From NCBI GenBank assembly GCA_015493495.1, contig WGDB01000097.1, forward strand, positions 1-41,285: 41,285 bases of DNA. Reading direction: 5' to 3'. The notes under the pieces were generated by a model. The model did no database searches. It was not told the origin of the DNA and saw nothing but the letters and a program-made list of their open reading frames with translations. Shown one piece after another: positions 10,616 to 18,461 of the stretch. The number at the start of each line of letters is the position of its first letter. Within the stretch, counting starts at the first letter, position 1. A program made the translations under genes and the position numbers. The stretch is from Helicobacteraceae bacterium (GTDB taxonomy: Bacteria > Campylobacterota > Campylobacteria > Campylobacterales > Sulfurimonadaceae).

Positions 10616-12859
10616 ATGAAACACATTAGTACATTTAAATGGATGTTTATAGTAACCATCTTTATGTTCGCAACTACATTACAGGCACTTACTGTAACAA
10701 AAACGTATTCCGGACCAACGGAAGAAATAGATAATTCTGGTGATTATGGCGTTGCTTTGCCTGCAGTTGACTTTACGGGAGCAGATTTTTTTCCAGGTGC
10801 AGTTATCTCAAAAGTAGCAACATCTATTACATGGTTAAAGACAGATGGCTCATGCGCTAGTCCAGCTGCAGGAAGTGCTTTCCATGGTGAAACAAGTTTT
10901 AGATTGGATTCTCCTCTAGGCAATGAAGTCTTAGCATTATCGGGAACGTGGTCGGGAAACAGTGCTACTTCAGATGTTACAACTGTTTTTGAACAAACTG
11001 CTGCAAATACACCATCGGGTACACCGGTTAACGGTACCTTTAAACCTAACAATGGAGACCTGGATAACTTTATAGGTGGTGATCCTGTAGGCTCTTGGAA
11101 CCTTGCTGCCGGGGATAATGCTAATAATGATCCCCTGTGTGTACATGCCTACAGTGTAAGTATTACTGTCTATGATGATACTGATGCTGATGGAGTTTAT
11201 GATAATATAGACTTAGATGATGACAACGATGGAATTTTAGACAGTGTGGAAAGAGGTGCATTCCAAGTTGCAGAGACAAATACAAATACAGGAACTATTA
11301 ATGATAACAGTTGTTTTGATAGAAGTTTTACAGTAGCCCCAAGTGGGACTATTTTAAACAGTGTGACGCTTAATATTGAAATCGATCATACCTACCGTGC
11401 TGACTTGGATATAAGTCTTATCTCTCCGCTAGGAACATCCGTAGATCTGACAAGTGATAATGGAGGGGGTACTGATAATCTCTATGTACTTTTTGATGAT
11501 GCAGCGGCATCTTCTGTTGTCGGAGATTCAAGCACGCAACCTCCAACACAATCACTCTCTCCAGAAGTGGCATTGTCAACTCTAAATGGTGAGGATTTTC
11601 AAGGAACATGGACGTTACATATATGTGATGATGCAAATAATGATGTAGGTACATTTAACGAAGCAACACTGTATATAGATTATAAAGGAAGTGATTTAGA
11701 TACTGACGGAGATGGGGTATTGAACCAACTTGACCTAGATTCGGATGATGACAGTATCCCTGATAATATAGAAGCCCAGTCCACTATCAGCTATATATCA
11801 GCTTCAGGGAGTAATGCAGGAATTACAGATGCAAACAATAATGGCTTGGATGACAACTATGAATCTTCTCAGGGTGGAACAGATCTGACCCCGCTGGACA
11901 CTGACAGTGATGGCACACCTGATTATTTTGACAGTGATTCAGACAATGACCGTGTCAGTGACTGTATGGAAGGCATGCCAAATGCTACAGTAGGTAAAAA
12001 ATGTCCTGTAGCGTTGACAGATACCCATTTGTATGGCTTGGTAGACTGGATGTCGACAGGTTCTGCATATGAGACAGTAAACGGTATTGTTGCTGATCCT
12101 GCAACGGATCTTTATGATTTTGATACTAATACACCAGAAGTATCGTACCGAGAATCCAGTATATGCGGGAATCTTGTTTGGGAGTTGACTGCAGATCAAT
12201 GGAAGACCATAGCAGCACCTTGTGTGATCACTGGGAATATTAGAGATATCTTTAGTACATCACTTGGGGCAGGTGATGATGCCAACTATGGTGATGCCGG
12301 TACTTGGGTGATGTATAAACAGTCTGATTTTAGTGGGCATAGAAATTCGGGTTATACTGAAGTGGCTTTGAGTGAGTCAATGGATCCTTCAACAGGATAT
12401 TGGATTATTACAAGTTCAGATGCTAATGTAAGTGTGAATGATGGACAGTTTAGTACTACGGAAGCAGCGAAAGTGGCCGTGACAAACCATACCCCTGCGA
12501 CAAGTCCAGATTTCAATGAAGTCTATAGAACAGGAACAAGCGTTGCTGATGCAACGGTTCATAAATTTCTTTTGGGTCATCCATTTTCTGGACAGTTGAT
12601 CTTAAAAGATCTTTTTGTGACAGGTGATAACGGAAGTAACTATTATCCGATGACAGATAATGCAAACGTAGATTCATTTATGTATACCACTGTCTATGTT
12701 TATGATCATACCGGTACAGACACTCAAAATTATGTAGCAAAAACGCCAGGTACTCCTGGATTTGATGGCCTCATTGAAAATGGAATTGGTTTTTGGTTAG
12801 GTGCAAAAGCAGACTCTGGTGCAACACTTGGTGCGGATTTTCCGTACTATATACCATAA
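10616..12859 (+). CDS. secreted TSP3-repeat protein with P-domain-like modules, cassette 1
   Basis: 747 residues from ATG 10616; GGAG 6 bases upstream makes this better than the in-frame GTG at 10604. A signal peptide ends near 'TTLQA' (24). Two domains ending in 'GSWNLAAGDNANND' and 'GTWTLHICDDANND' resemble proprotein convertase P-domains (about 30-185 and 220-360). Calcium-binding thrombospondin-type-3 repeats lie at about 186-212, 361-390 and 430-455 ('DLDDDNDGILD', 'DTDSDGTPDYFD'). The last 240 residues form a module shared with the protein at 15073 ('QWKT..PC', 'WVMYKQ', 'TGYWIIT'), ending 'FPYYIP'. It is probably exported to periplasm or cell surface. No protease or enzyme domain is seen. 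Confidence 0.8.
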   Translation: MKHISTFKWMFIVTIFMFATTLQALTVTKTYSGPTEEIDNSGDYGVALPAVDFTGADFFPGAVISKVATSITWLKTDGSCASPAAGSAFHGETSFRLDSPLGNEVLALSGTWSGNSATSDVTTVFEQTAANTPSGTPVNGTFKPNNGDLDNFIGGDPVGSWNLAAGDNANNDPLCVHAYSVSITVYDDTDADGVYDNIDLDDDNDGILDSVERGAFQVAETNTNTGTINDNSCFDRSFTVAPSGTILNSVTLNIEIDHTYRADLDISLISPLGTSVDLTSDNGGGTDNLYVLFDDAAASSVVGDSSTQPPTQSLSPEVALSTLNGEDFQGTWTLHICDDANNDVGTFNEATLYIDYKGSDLDTDGDGVLNQLDLDSDDDSIPDNIEAQSTISYISASGSNAGITDANNNGLDDNYESSQGGTDLTPLDTDSDGTPDYFDSDSDNDRVSDCMEGMPNATVGKKCPVALTDTHLYGLVDWMSTGSAYETVNGIVADPATDLYDFDTNTPEVSYRESSICGNLVWELTADQWKTIAAPCVITGNIRDIFSTSLGAGDDANYGDAGTWVMYKQSDFSGHRNSGYTEVALSESMDPSTGYWIITSSDANVSVNDGQFSTTEAAKVAVTNHTPATSPDFNEVYRTGTSVADATVHKFLLGHPFSGQLILKDLFVTGDNGSNYYPMTDNANVDSFMYTTVYVYDHTGTDTQNYVAKTPGTPGFDGLIENGIGFWLGAKADSGATLGADFPYYIP

Positions 12860-12866
12860 GGAAAAT

Positions 12867-13676
12867 ATGATGAGAAAAAAAATACTGTTGAGTGGTTTCA
12901 TAGTCTTGACACTTTTAGTAAGCGGCTGTAGTAAAGATAAAAATAGTGAGACTGCAGCAGAGACCCCAGACAATCCTATAGAGCCTCCAGCAGTAGTAGT
13001 AAACCCGTATAAAACCGCAGGCTGGTATGGTAAGACAGTAGTTCATGCGACAGCAGAAGATGGTAAGATCTATTCTCATAAAAGTGCTGGTGTCTTTGGT
13101 GAACTGGTGCAAAGTAGTGATGACAAAGACCAACATGACATCCCCGGTTATGGACCGGCTAAGTTGCAAATCGTCTTTTATAAACCGGAGTGGGGTGATA
13201 ACAATGGTTACTATTTTTCTGATTATAGAAGTTATGACGATAACAGTAAGCAGGTATGGACATTCCAAGTGTTGAACACGTATGTTGAAAAAGATCCAGA
13301 CTATGGTGTGGACTTGTCTAATGCTTTTGTCACCATTAGCCTTCCTGCTATTTATGATGTGCGCTACAAAGATGACAATGGTAGTATTACCTATAAAGAG
13401 TCAAGTGAAAGTAATATCACCCTGCTAAACAAACTCACACTTGTTGATGTAGACAATAACACAGCATACAGTCTCTCAGAACTTCAAACAGCCTCTTTAA
13501 ATATGGATGGTAAACATACCAGAACATTTAGATGGGTACTGGGAACTGTAGATCAAGATGACTACACGCCTCTGGCGGCACCACAAAGAGCATCTGGGCG
13601 TAACAGCGCTGCTACTGCTTTTGATGTCGAGCCTATACAACAAAATAGTGGAAATTTTGGACTGCCACCACGATAA
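12867..13676 (+). CDS. lipoprotein with C-terminal FGxPP motif, cassette 1
   Basis: 269 residues (start ATG 12867 or the next ATG 12870; AAGGA at 12858). The lipobox 'LVSGC' puts the lipidated cysteine at C21. After a Pro-rich linker the body shares long blocks with the lipoprotein at 14176: 'TAGWYGKTVV', 'HKSAGVFGEL', 'DIPGY', 'YKESS', 'MDGKHTRTFRW', 'GRNSA'. It ends 'NFGLPPR', an F-G-x-P-P motif also present in the two Tat peptides. No known domain recognised. It begins 7 bases after the TSP3 gene, so the two are in one operon. Likely outer-membrane or inner-membrane anchored in the periplasm; function unknown. Confidence 0.8.
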   Translation: MMRKKILLSGFIVLTLLVSGCSKDKNSETAAETPDNPIEPPAVVVNPYKTAGWYGKTVVHATAEDGKIYSHKSAGVFGELVQSSDDKDQHDIPGYGPAKLQIVFYKPEWGDNNGYYFSDYRSYDDNSKQVWTFQVLNTYVEKDPDYGVDLSNAFVTISLPAIYDVRYKDDNGSITYKESSESNITLLNKLTLVDVDNNTAYSLSELQTASLNMDGKHTRTFRWVLGTVDQDDYTPLAAPQRASGRNSAATAFDVEPIQQNSGNFGLPPR

Positions 13677-13926
13677 CCCCCTCCCACAGTAAGTAGGCAC
13701 TTGATGGACAACTGACTCTTGCTCTTTTAGTTTTAAATTAGCATCATCCGCGTAATACCCAAGAGTAGCCTTTTAACCTCCTTCTTGATAACACGCTCTT
13801 GGCTCTCTTCCTCTCAAACAGACCTTTATTTAAACACATCCTTAGTCTATCAGTACCCCAAAAATATTCATCAATAGAAAACATGTTATAATGAAGGGTA
13901 AATAAAGAACTTTATAAGAGTATAAA
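13677..13926. other. intergenic region between the two peptide cassettes
   Basis: 250 bases with no gene. Bases about 13750-13820 contain a degenerate copy of the repeat seen at 24630 and 40010: 'CGCGTAATACCCAAGAG', then 'TTTTAACCTCCTTCTTGA', then 'ACGCTCTTGGCTCTC'. The right end carries the promoter of the second peptide. Confidence 0.5.
13887..13892 (+). promoter_or_regulatory. extended -10 box for the second Tat peptide gene
   Basis: TATAAT preceded by TG-N (TGTTATAAT), 34 bases before the ATG at 13927. 'ATCAATA' occurs shortly before both peptide -10 boxes, so the two promoters may be related. Confidence 0.55.
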
Positions 13927-14109
13927 ATGGCTAAAAAACAAGAGATTTTAACTTCTGTCCCTGAAAAAAAAGAACAGACCAATCGCCGTGATTTTATGAA
14001 AAAAGCGGTATATGCTACACCGACTTTGATGGCATTGGGTGGACTTTTACGTCCAACTGAGGCTAAAGCTGGGTTTGGAAAACCACCGAGTGGGCCAGTA
14101 TGGAATTAA
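13927..14109 (+). CDS. Tat-signal peptide precursor 2, predicted 12-residue mature product
   Basis: 60 residues, clearly a paralogue of the peptide at 10434. Twin arginines R20/R21 in 'NRRDFMKK', hydrophobic 'ATPTLMALGG', 'LLRPTE', and an 'AKA' signal peptidase site at 46-48, leaving a 12-residue G-F-G-K-P-P-S-G-P-V-W-N. Only positions 11 and 12 of the mature part differ from copy 1 (T-W-S against V-W-N, with W fixed), so the mature peptide is as conserved as the signal. The far N-terminus differs more. It precedes a lipoprotein gene by 66 bases. Function unknown; a modified peptide, a signal or an assembly factor are open. Confidence 0.78.
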   Translation: MAKKQEILTSVPEKKEQTNRRDFMKKAVYATPTLMALGGLLRPTEAKAGFGKPPSGPVWN

Positions 14110-14175
14110 AAAAAACAGAGGGTGCAAAGTTACTTGTAGGCGGCATAGTAAGCCATCACTTAGAAGAGGGTTTTT

Positions 14176-14991
14176 ATGAAATATAATAAGATGAAATTTT
14201 TTGTAAGTATTGTAGTAATTAGCTTATTAATAATTGGTTGTAGTGAACAAGATACTGTAGAATCACCTTTAGATCTTATAGATATTAAATCTATTACTAT
14301 TGCGGAAGATCCAGTGGTTTATGAAGCTGTTGCACCGGAGTATAGTACTGCAGGTTGGTATGCTAAAACAGTAGTAAGTGCCACAACTTCTGAGGGTACA
14401 GTATATACACACAAAAGTGCTGGTGTGTTTGGTGAACTGCTTCAAAGCAGTGATGCTAAAGACAGCCATGATATACCAGGTTATGCTCCTTCGATCTTTC
14501 AGATCCTCCTTATACCAGAATTCTTAACGGAGACTACAACAGGTTATTATAGCGAGTATAAAAACTATGATGATCCTGAAAGTAAAAAGAGATGGACATT
14601 CCAGTTGAAAAATCAAAATAGTGTTGATTTATCAAATGCCTCCATAACAATTGCTTTGGAGGGTGTTTTTGATGTGGATTATAAAGAAGAGAATGGACAT
14701 GTCATTTATAAAGAGTCCTCGTCAGTTAATGAAGCGTTGAAAAGAAGGTTGACATTAATAGATGTTGATCATCGGGCTAGTTATACGCTCTCAGAATTAA
14801 AAACTGCAGACTTAGGGATGGATGGTCAACATACACGAACATTCAGATGGATTTTTGGTACGGTGGAGTCATCTGATTATAATCCACTTAATGTATCTCA
14901 AAGAGCAGCAGGACGCAATAGCGCATCGGACTTTGAGCTTGTCACAAAAAAAGAGACAGGCGGTGGCAAGTTTGGTTACCCACCTTTATAA
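14176..14991 (+). CDS. lipoprotein with C-terminal FGxPP motif, cassette 2
   Basis: 271 residues. The lipobox 'LIIGC' gives lipidated C22. Paralogue of the protein at 12867 along its whole length, sharing 'STAGWYAKTVV', 'HKSAGVFGELLQSSD', 'DIPGYAP', 'DLSNA', 'YKESS', 'MDGQHTRTFRW' and 'GRNSA'. It ends 'KFGYPPL', so the F-G-x-P-P motif is kept although the residues around it changed. GAAGAGGG lies 5 bases before the ATG. In this cassette the lipoprotein precedes the TSP3 gene, the reverse of cassette 1. Confidence 0.8.
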   Translation: MKYNKMKFFVSIVVISLLIIGCSEQDTVESPLDLIDIKSITIAEDPVVYEAVAPEYSTAGWYAKTVVSATTSEGTVYTHKSAGVFGELLQSSDAKDSHDIPGYAPSIFQILLIPEFLTETTTGYYSEYKNYDDPESKKRWTFQLKNQNSVDLSNASITIALEGVFDVDYKEENGHVIYKESSSVNEALKRRLTLIDVDHRASYTLSELKTADLGMDGQHTRTFRWIFGTVESSDYNPLNVSQRAAGRNSASDFELVTKKETGGGKFGYPPL

Positions 14992-15072
14992 AAGTTGGAT
15001 TGGAATGTATATAAATTTAAGATTATTTAGAATGGTTAAACCCTCTACGATAATCAAAGAAGGATTGTAATA

Positions 15073-17301
15073 ATGATAAAAATAAAATTTTTGAAACTGA
15101 TTGTTTTAGTACTATTTCTGGTAGGGACTGAGCTACTTGCTTTGACAGAAACATTTATAGACCGATTTAACAGTGTCTCTTATAACAACAACGATGGTAC
15201 AAAAAACTTTGCTGGACCATGGGATGAATATGAACCGTATGCTACTAATAATGATCCTAGTGGAGGATATATAAGAATCAGTAGTAACAGGTTGTATCTA
15301 TATTATATTTGGGCTGAGACCATTACTCGTGAGTTGGATCTCTCTGGTGCATCAGCAGTGACATTGTCTATCGATCTTGTTAGTAATAATTTGGCAGGTG
15401 ATACAGAAGAGATACAATTAAAAAATTCGGATGGTTCCTGGGAAACTGTGATCTTCGTCGATGAAAATACAGTGACAGGTACAAAAAACTATACCATGCC
15501 TTCGAGATTTATTCATGCTTCAAGTGGTATAAAATTTATTGCAACTACGGACTGGGGTTCTAGTGACAGGGTGTATTGGGACAATCTTATTTTTACTGCC
15601 ACATATGTAGATACAGATGGTGACAGTGTCCTTGACAGTGTAGATGTTGATGATGACAACGATGGTATTCTTGATGTTGATGAAAAGAGCGTTCAGACGG
15701 ACAGCTATTCTAATGGTGATGGAGGCGGTACACATATCTATAATTATGCATATACAGATAGATCGACGGTATCAATAGATTTAATGGCAGTAAATCATGC
15801 TTTTAATATTGAAATAGATGGTACGACACTACTTGTCAATGGCAATATAATGGACATTGACAATACGGCAGGACGAAGCCAATTAAAGTTTGCTACCAGT
15901 GGTGGTGGAAGTGGTACGATTGTGAATAATCCTGAGAACACAAATACTAACGGATTACCCAGAGTCCGTATTTATATTGATGTAAATGGAGTAGTGAAGG
16001 TTTATGGTACCAGAACAACGTCATCAACCTTTATCGAATCATTGATAACAGCAGATGGGAGTACCTATAATACCTTTGTCCCTTCTTCTGGATCTCATGA
16101 AATCAAAGTAACCAATATAGATGATGCAGCAACGGAAACTTTAAATGCAAAAAACACTGTCGCTACTGATGTTGACAGTGATGGAGATGGTATAGTCAAC
16201 AGTCTTGATCTAGACAGTGACAATGATGGCCTTGCCGATAATGTAGAAGCACAGAGTACAGGAGGTTTTACTCTTTCGTCAACACCACCTGCTGTACGCC
16301 CTGACGGAAGTAACAGTGCCTATCCCGCTGCAGGTCTGACGCCTCCTGACACCGATGTCAATGGTATTATGGACTTTTTAGATAATGACTCGGATGATGA
16401 TGAGATCACAGATTGTAAAGAGGGTAATGTCAATGTTATGGGCTCTTGTCCTATTGTAACGGTAGAAGCCAATGGTATGAATATTAACGCAGGTGGTGCG
16501 GGTAACTATAATGCAGTAGCTGGAAATATTACAAACCCTGATCCTGTTGCAGCTCAAACTGATGATGAGATCAGCAGTGATGGCGAAGCAGCATACAGAG
16601 AAGCGGCCTGTGGCCCGGCAGAAGTGAGTTTGACAGCAAACCAATGGAAAACATTCAGCTTTCCTTGTGATACAGGTATTAACTCGATAGAGACGCTGCT
16701 TGGAGATACCTTGGGTGTGTATGGAGACAATGCAGACTGGGTTATGTATAAACAAAATGGAAACTACACGGGCAAACCAAGTTCTGATTTTACTTTAATG
16801 AATGCCAGTGATACGGTAACAGCCGGAACAGGTTACTGGATCATTACAGATGCTAATAAAGTTGCGAAAATCAAACGACCTTTAGGTGGTATTGCTAAAT
16901 CTGCTACGGTTCCAGCATCTAACTTTGCAGGTATTCCGACATCAGGACAGGCTTTTAGTAAAGTTATGGCCTATCAATTACCAGATTCATCGACAACTGA
17001 TGCAAAAAAAGTACTGATCGGTAATCCATTTTTAAAAAAGTTTCAACTCTCTGACCTGTACTACCAAAACGATGCTAAAAGTCTCAACTATGTTTCAACT
17101 ACGGCATTAGTCAGTGGTGAACCTATGGAACCCGTAGTTTACATAAAGGACAGTAGTGATATAACAAGTGGAAATTATGTAGCGATTACACCAGAAACTC
17201 CGGGATTAGGGGATGTTGTGCCAGCTATGCAAGGTTTTTGGATTAAATTAAACTCGGGAAACAGCAACAGTAATACCATCACATTCCCATATGAAAAGTG
17301 A
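15073..17301 (+). CDS. secreted TSP3-repeat protein, cassette 2
   Basis: 742 residues with a signal peptide ending near 'ELLA' (23). The N-terminal 160 residues look like a beta-sandwich ('YWDNLIFTATY' end) and differ from the P-domains of the 10616 protein. TSP3-type acidic repeats occur at about 180-205, 366-395 and 430-455 ('DVDDDNDGILDVDE', 'DSDGDGIVNSLDLDSDNDG'). The last 240 residues match the other protein: 'SLTANQWKTFSFPC', 'WVMYKQ', 'GTGYWIITD', 'LIGNPF', 'GFWIKL', and the end 'FPYEK'. The conserved paired Cys suggest disulfides outside the cytoplasm. Role unknown; surface binding or scaffold is a guess. Confidence 0.8.
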   Translation: MIKIKFLKLIVLVLFLVGTELLALTETFIDRFNSVSYNNNDGTKNFAGPWDEYEPYATNNDPSGGYIRISSNRLYLYYIWAETITRELDLSGASAVTLSIDLVSNNLAGDTEEIQLKNSDGSWETVIFVDENTVTGTKNYTMPSRFIHASSGIKFIATTDWGSSDRVYWDNLIFTATYVDTDGDSVLDSVDVDDDNDGILDVDEKSVQTDSYSNGDGGGTHIYNYAYTDRSTVSIDLMAVNHAFNIEIDGTTLLVNGNIMDIDNTAGRSQLKFATSGGGSGTIVNNPENTNTNGLPRVRIYIDVNGVVKVYGTRTTSSTFIESLITADGSTYNTFVPSSGSHEIKVTNIDDAATETLNAKNTVATDVDSDGDGIVNSLDLDSDNDGLADNVEAQSTGGFTLSSTPPAVRPDGSNSAYPAAGLTPPDTDVNGIMDFLDNDSDDDEITDCKEGNVNVMGSCPIVTVEANGMNINAGGAGNYNAVAGNITNPDPVAAQTDDEISSDGEAAYREAACGPAEVSLTANQWKTFSFPCDTGINSIETLLGDTLGVYGDNADWVMYKQNGNYTGKPSSDFTLMNASDTVTAGTGYWIITDANKVAKIKRPLGGIAKSATVPASNFAGIPTSGQAFSKVMAYQLPDSSTTDAKKVLIGNPFLKKFQLSDLYYQNDAKSLNYVSTTALVSGEPMEPVVYIKDSSDITSGNYVAITPETPGLGDVVPAMQGFWIKLNSGNSNSNTITFPYEK

Positions 17302-17348
17302 TGGCGTAAACATACTGACTGTAGTGATATTTTTATGTTTTTTAGGAG

Positions 17349-17376
17349 TGGATAACTTTTAAAAGATAGATATAAT
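17349..17376 (+). promoter_or_regulatory. promoter for the PqqD-like/thiE-like pair
   Basis: TGGATA (17349-17354) and TATAAT (17371-17376) with a 16-base spacer, 88 bases before the PqqD-like ATG. The leader contains two competing short hairpins: GGTAT/ATACC (17385-17402) and CTCTAA/TTAGAG further on. No TPP riboswitch consensus was found despite the ThiE-like gene. Confidence 0.5.
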
Positions 17377-17464
17377 TAAATGTAGGTATCTCTAAAAATA
17401 CCAGCTGTTCTTAGAGGGAATAAAAGAGATGAAAAAAATATGTAAATATAAATAAAGAGGTCTA

Positions 17465-17737
17465 ATGACTTTAAATGACACCATATCGATTGCTGAGACA
17501 GTTTTTGCCCAAGAAGTTGACCATGAGATGGTTATCTTAGATACTGAAAGTGAGCAGTACTTTGGTTTGGATGAGACAGGTGCTGTTATTTGGCAGTACT
17601 TGAGTGAAAATGGCGCTTTGCAACAAGTCTTTGAGATAATGTTTGAGAAGTATGAGGTGGATGCCAAGCAGTTAGAAGCAGATATCTGCCGTTTTACACA
17701 GGAATTGGTAGATGCTCGGCTGGTTCAAAAGCAGTAA
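17465..17737 (+). CDS. PqqD-like peptide-binding protein
   Basis: 90 residues. It matches the PqqD/RRE fold in size and motif: 'VILDTESEQYFGLDETGAVIWQYL' region (about 24-47, three beta strands then a helix), and a helical second half with a 'DAKQLEADICRFTQEL' helix. PqqD-like proteins bind leader peptides of ribosomally made peptides and present them to modifying enzymes. The two Tat-signal peptides upstream are the obvious candidate clients, and the HprK-like protein at 9370 the candidate partner; both links are inference. AAAGAGG precedes the ATG. The ThiE-like frame may overlap its end. Confidence 0.8.
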   Translation: MTLNDTISIAETVFAQEVDHEMVILDTESEQYFGLDETGAVIWQYLSENGALQQVFEIMFEKYEVDAKQLEADICRFTQELVDARLVQKQ

Positions 17738-17744
17738 TGACTTG

Positions 17745-18302
17745 ATGCAATCTTACCTAATTACTGATGTTAATTACTATGGAAATAGCAGCACTTCTTT
17801 TTTTGAGCGGTTAAATGATGTTTTGATCCAACATACTCCTGACTTCGCGCTCTACCGTGATAAAGACAATAGTGACTATCCTGAATATGCCAGAGAATTC
17901 ATTGACCTTTGTTCGCAACATGTTAAGACAAAAGCGATGCTCCATAGTGATGTTGGCCTTGCAGTCAGTTTGGGTGCCTATGGTGTTCATTTGACCTCAC
18001 TACAGTTTGTAAAAATCAAAAGTGCCAAAGAACAGGGACTTTTTACAGTGGTCTCCTGTCACAATGAAGAAGATGTTTTAAAAGCGCAGGAACTGGGTGC
18101 AGACGCTGTCACCTACAGCCCCATCTTCAGTACACCAAATAAGGGTGAACCTAAGGGTTTAGCGGAGTTACAGCGAATGGTGGATAAAATAAGCCTTCCT
18201 ATTATCGCGCTTGGTGGGATTATTACATCTGAGCAGGTAAAAGCGATAGAGCGTACGGGCTGTTACGGTTTTGCCTCTATACGCTATTTTGTAGAAAATT
18301 GA
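17745..18302 (+). CDS. thiamine-phosphate synthase-like protein (ThiE/TenI family)
   Basis: 185 residues from ATG 17745, preferred because the product then begins 'MQSYLITD' as in ThiE; an in-frame ATG at 17712 would overlap the PqqD-like gene. ThiE joins the thiazole and pyrimidine phosphates of thiamine. Seen: TIM-barrel features 'FALYRDKD', 'GVHLTS', 'VVSCHNEED', 'GADAVTYSPIFSTPNKG' and 'IIALGGI'. 'HLTS' replaces the usual H-L-G-Q, so activity could differ from ThiE and TenI is an alternative. It follows the PqqD-like gene by 7 bases. Whether it belongs to the peptide system or is simply next to it is not clear. Confidence 0.75.
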   Translation: MQSYLITDVNYYGNSSTSFFERLNDVLIQHTPDFALYRDKDNSDYPEYAREFIDLCSQHVKTKAMLHSDVGLAVSLGAYGVHLTSLQFVKIKSAKEQGLFTVVSCHNEEDVLKAQELGADAVTYSPIFSTPNKGEPKGLAELQRMVDKISLPIIALGGIITSEQVKAIERTGCYGFASIRYFVEN

Positions 18303-18319
18303 TCAACAACTGATACATC

Positions 18320-18395
18320 TGTCATTGCGCAAGTAATTCGGAACTATGGGTGTGTCTGTAAAGCAGTAGATTCTGACTCAAGTTCAGAATGATGG
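18320..18395. repeat. REP-like palindromic intergenic sequence
   Basis: Contains 'GTCATTGCGCAAG' and the hairpin ATTCTGA/TCAGAAT (18370-18376 with 18384-18390) in 'GATTCTGACTCAAGTTCAGA'. These resemble short palindromes that I recall as widespread in intergenic DNA of several proteobacterial groups. It lies between the ThiE-like gene and gatB. Confidence 0.4.
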
Positions 18396-18461
18396 TATAT
18401 CTGACCATCTTAAGAGAAATATTTATCATTTTTGTGTATAAAACACCTAACAAGGAACCCA

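Noticed and set aside
10744-11052. Minus-strand ORF in the TSP3 gene
   Set aside because: The plus-strand gene has a signal peptide, P-domains and paralogue support; the reverse frame has none.
17377-17464. TPP riboswitch before the PqqD-like/ThiE-like pair
   Set aside because: The CUGAGA and related thi-box core sequences are missing.
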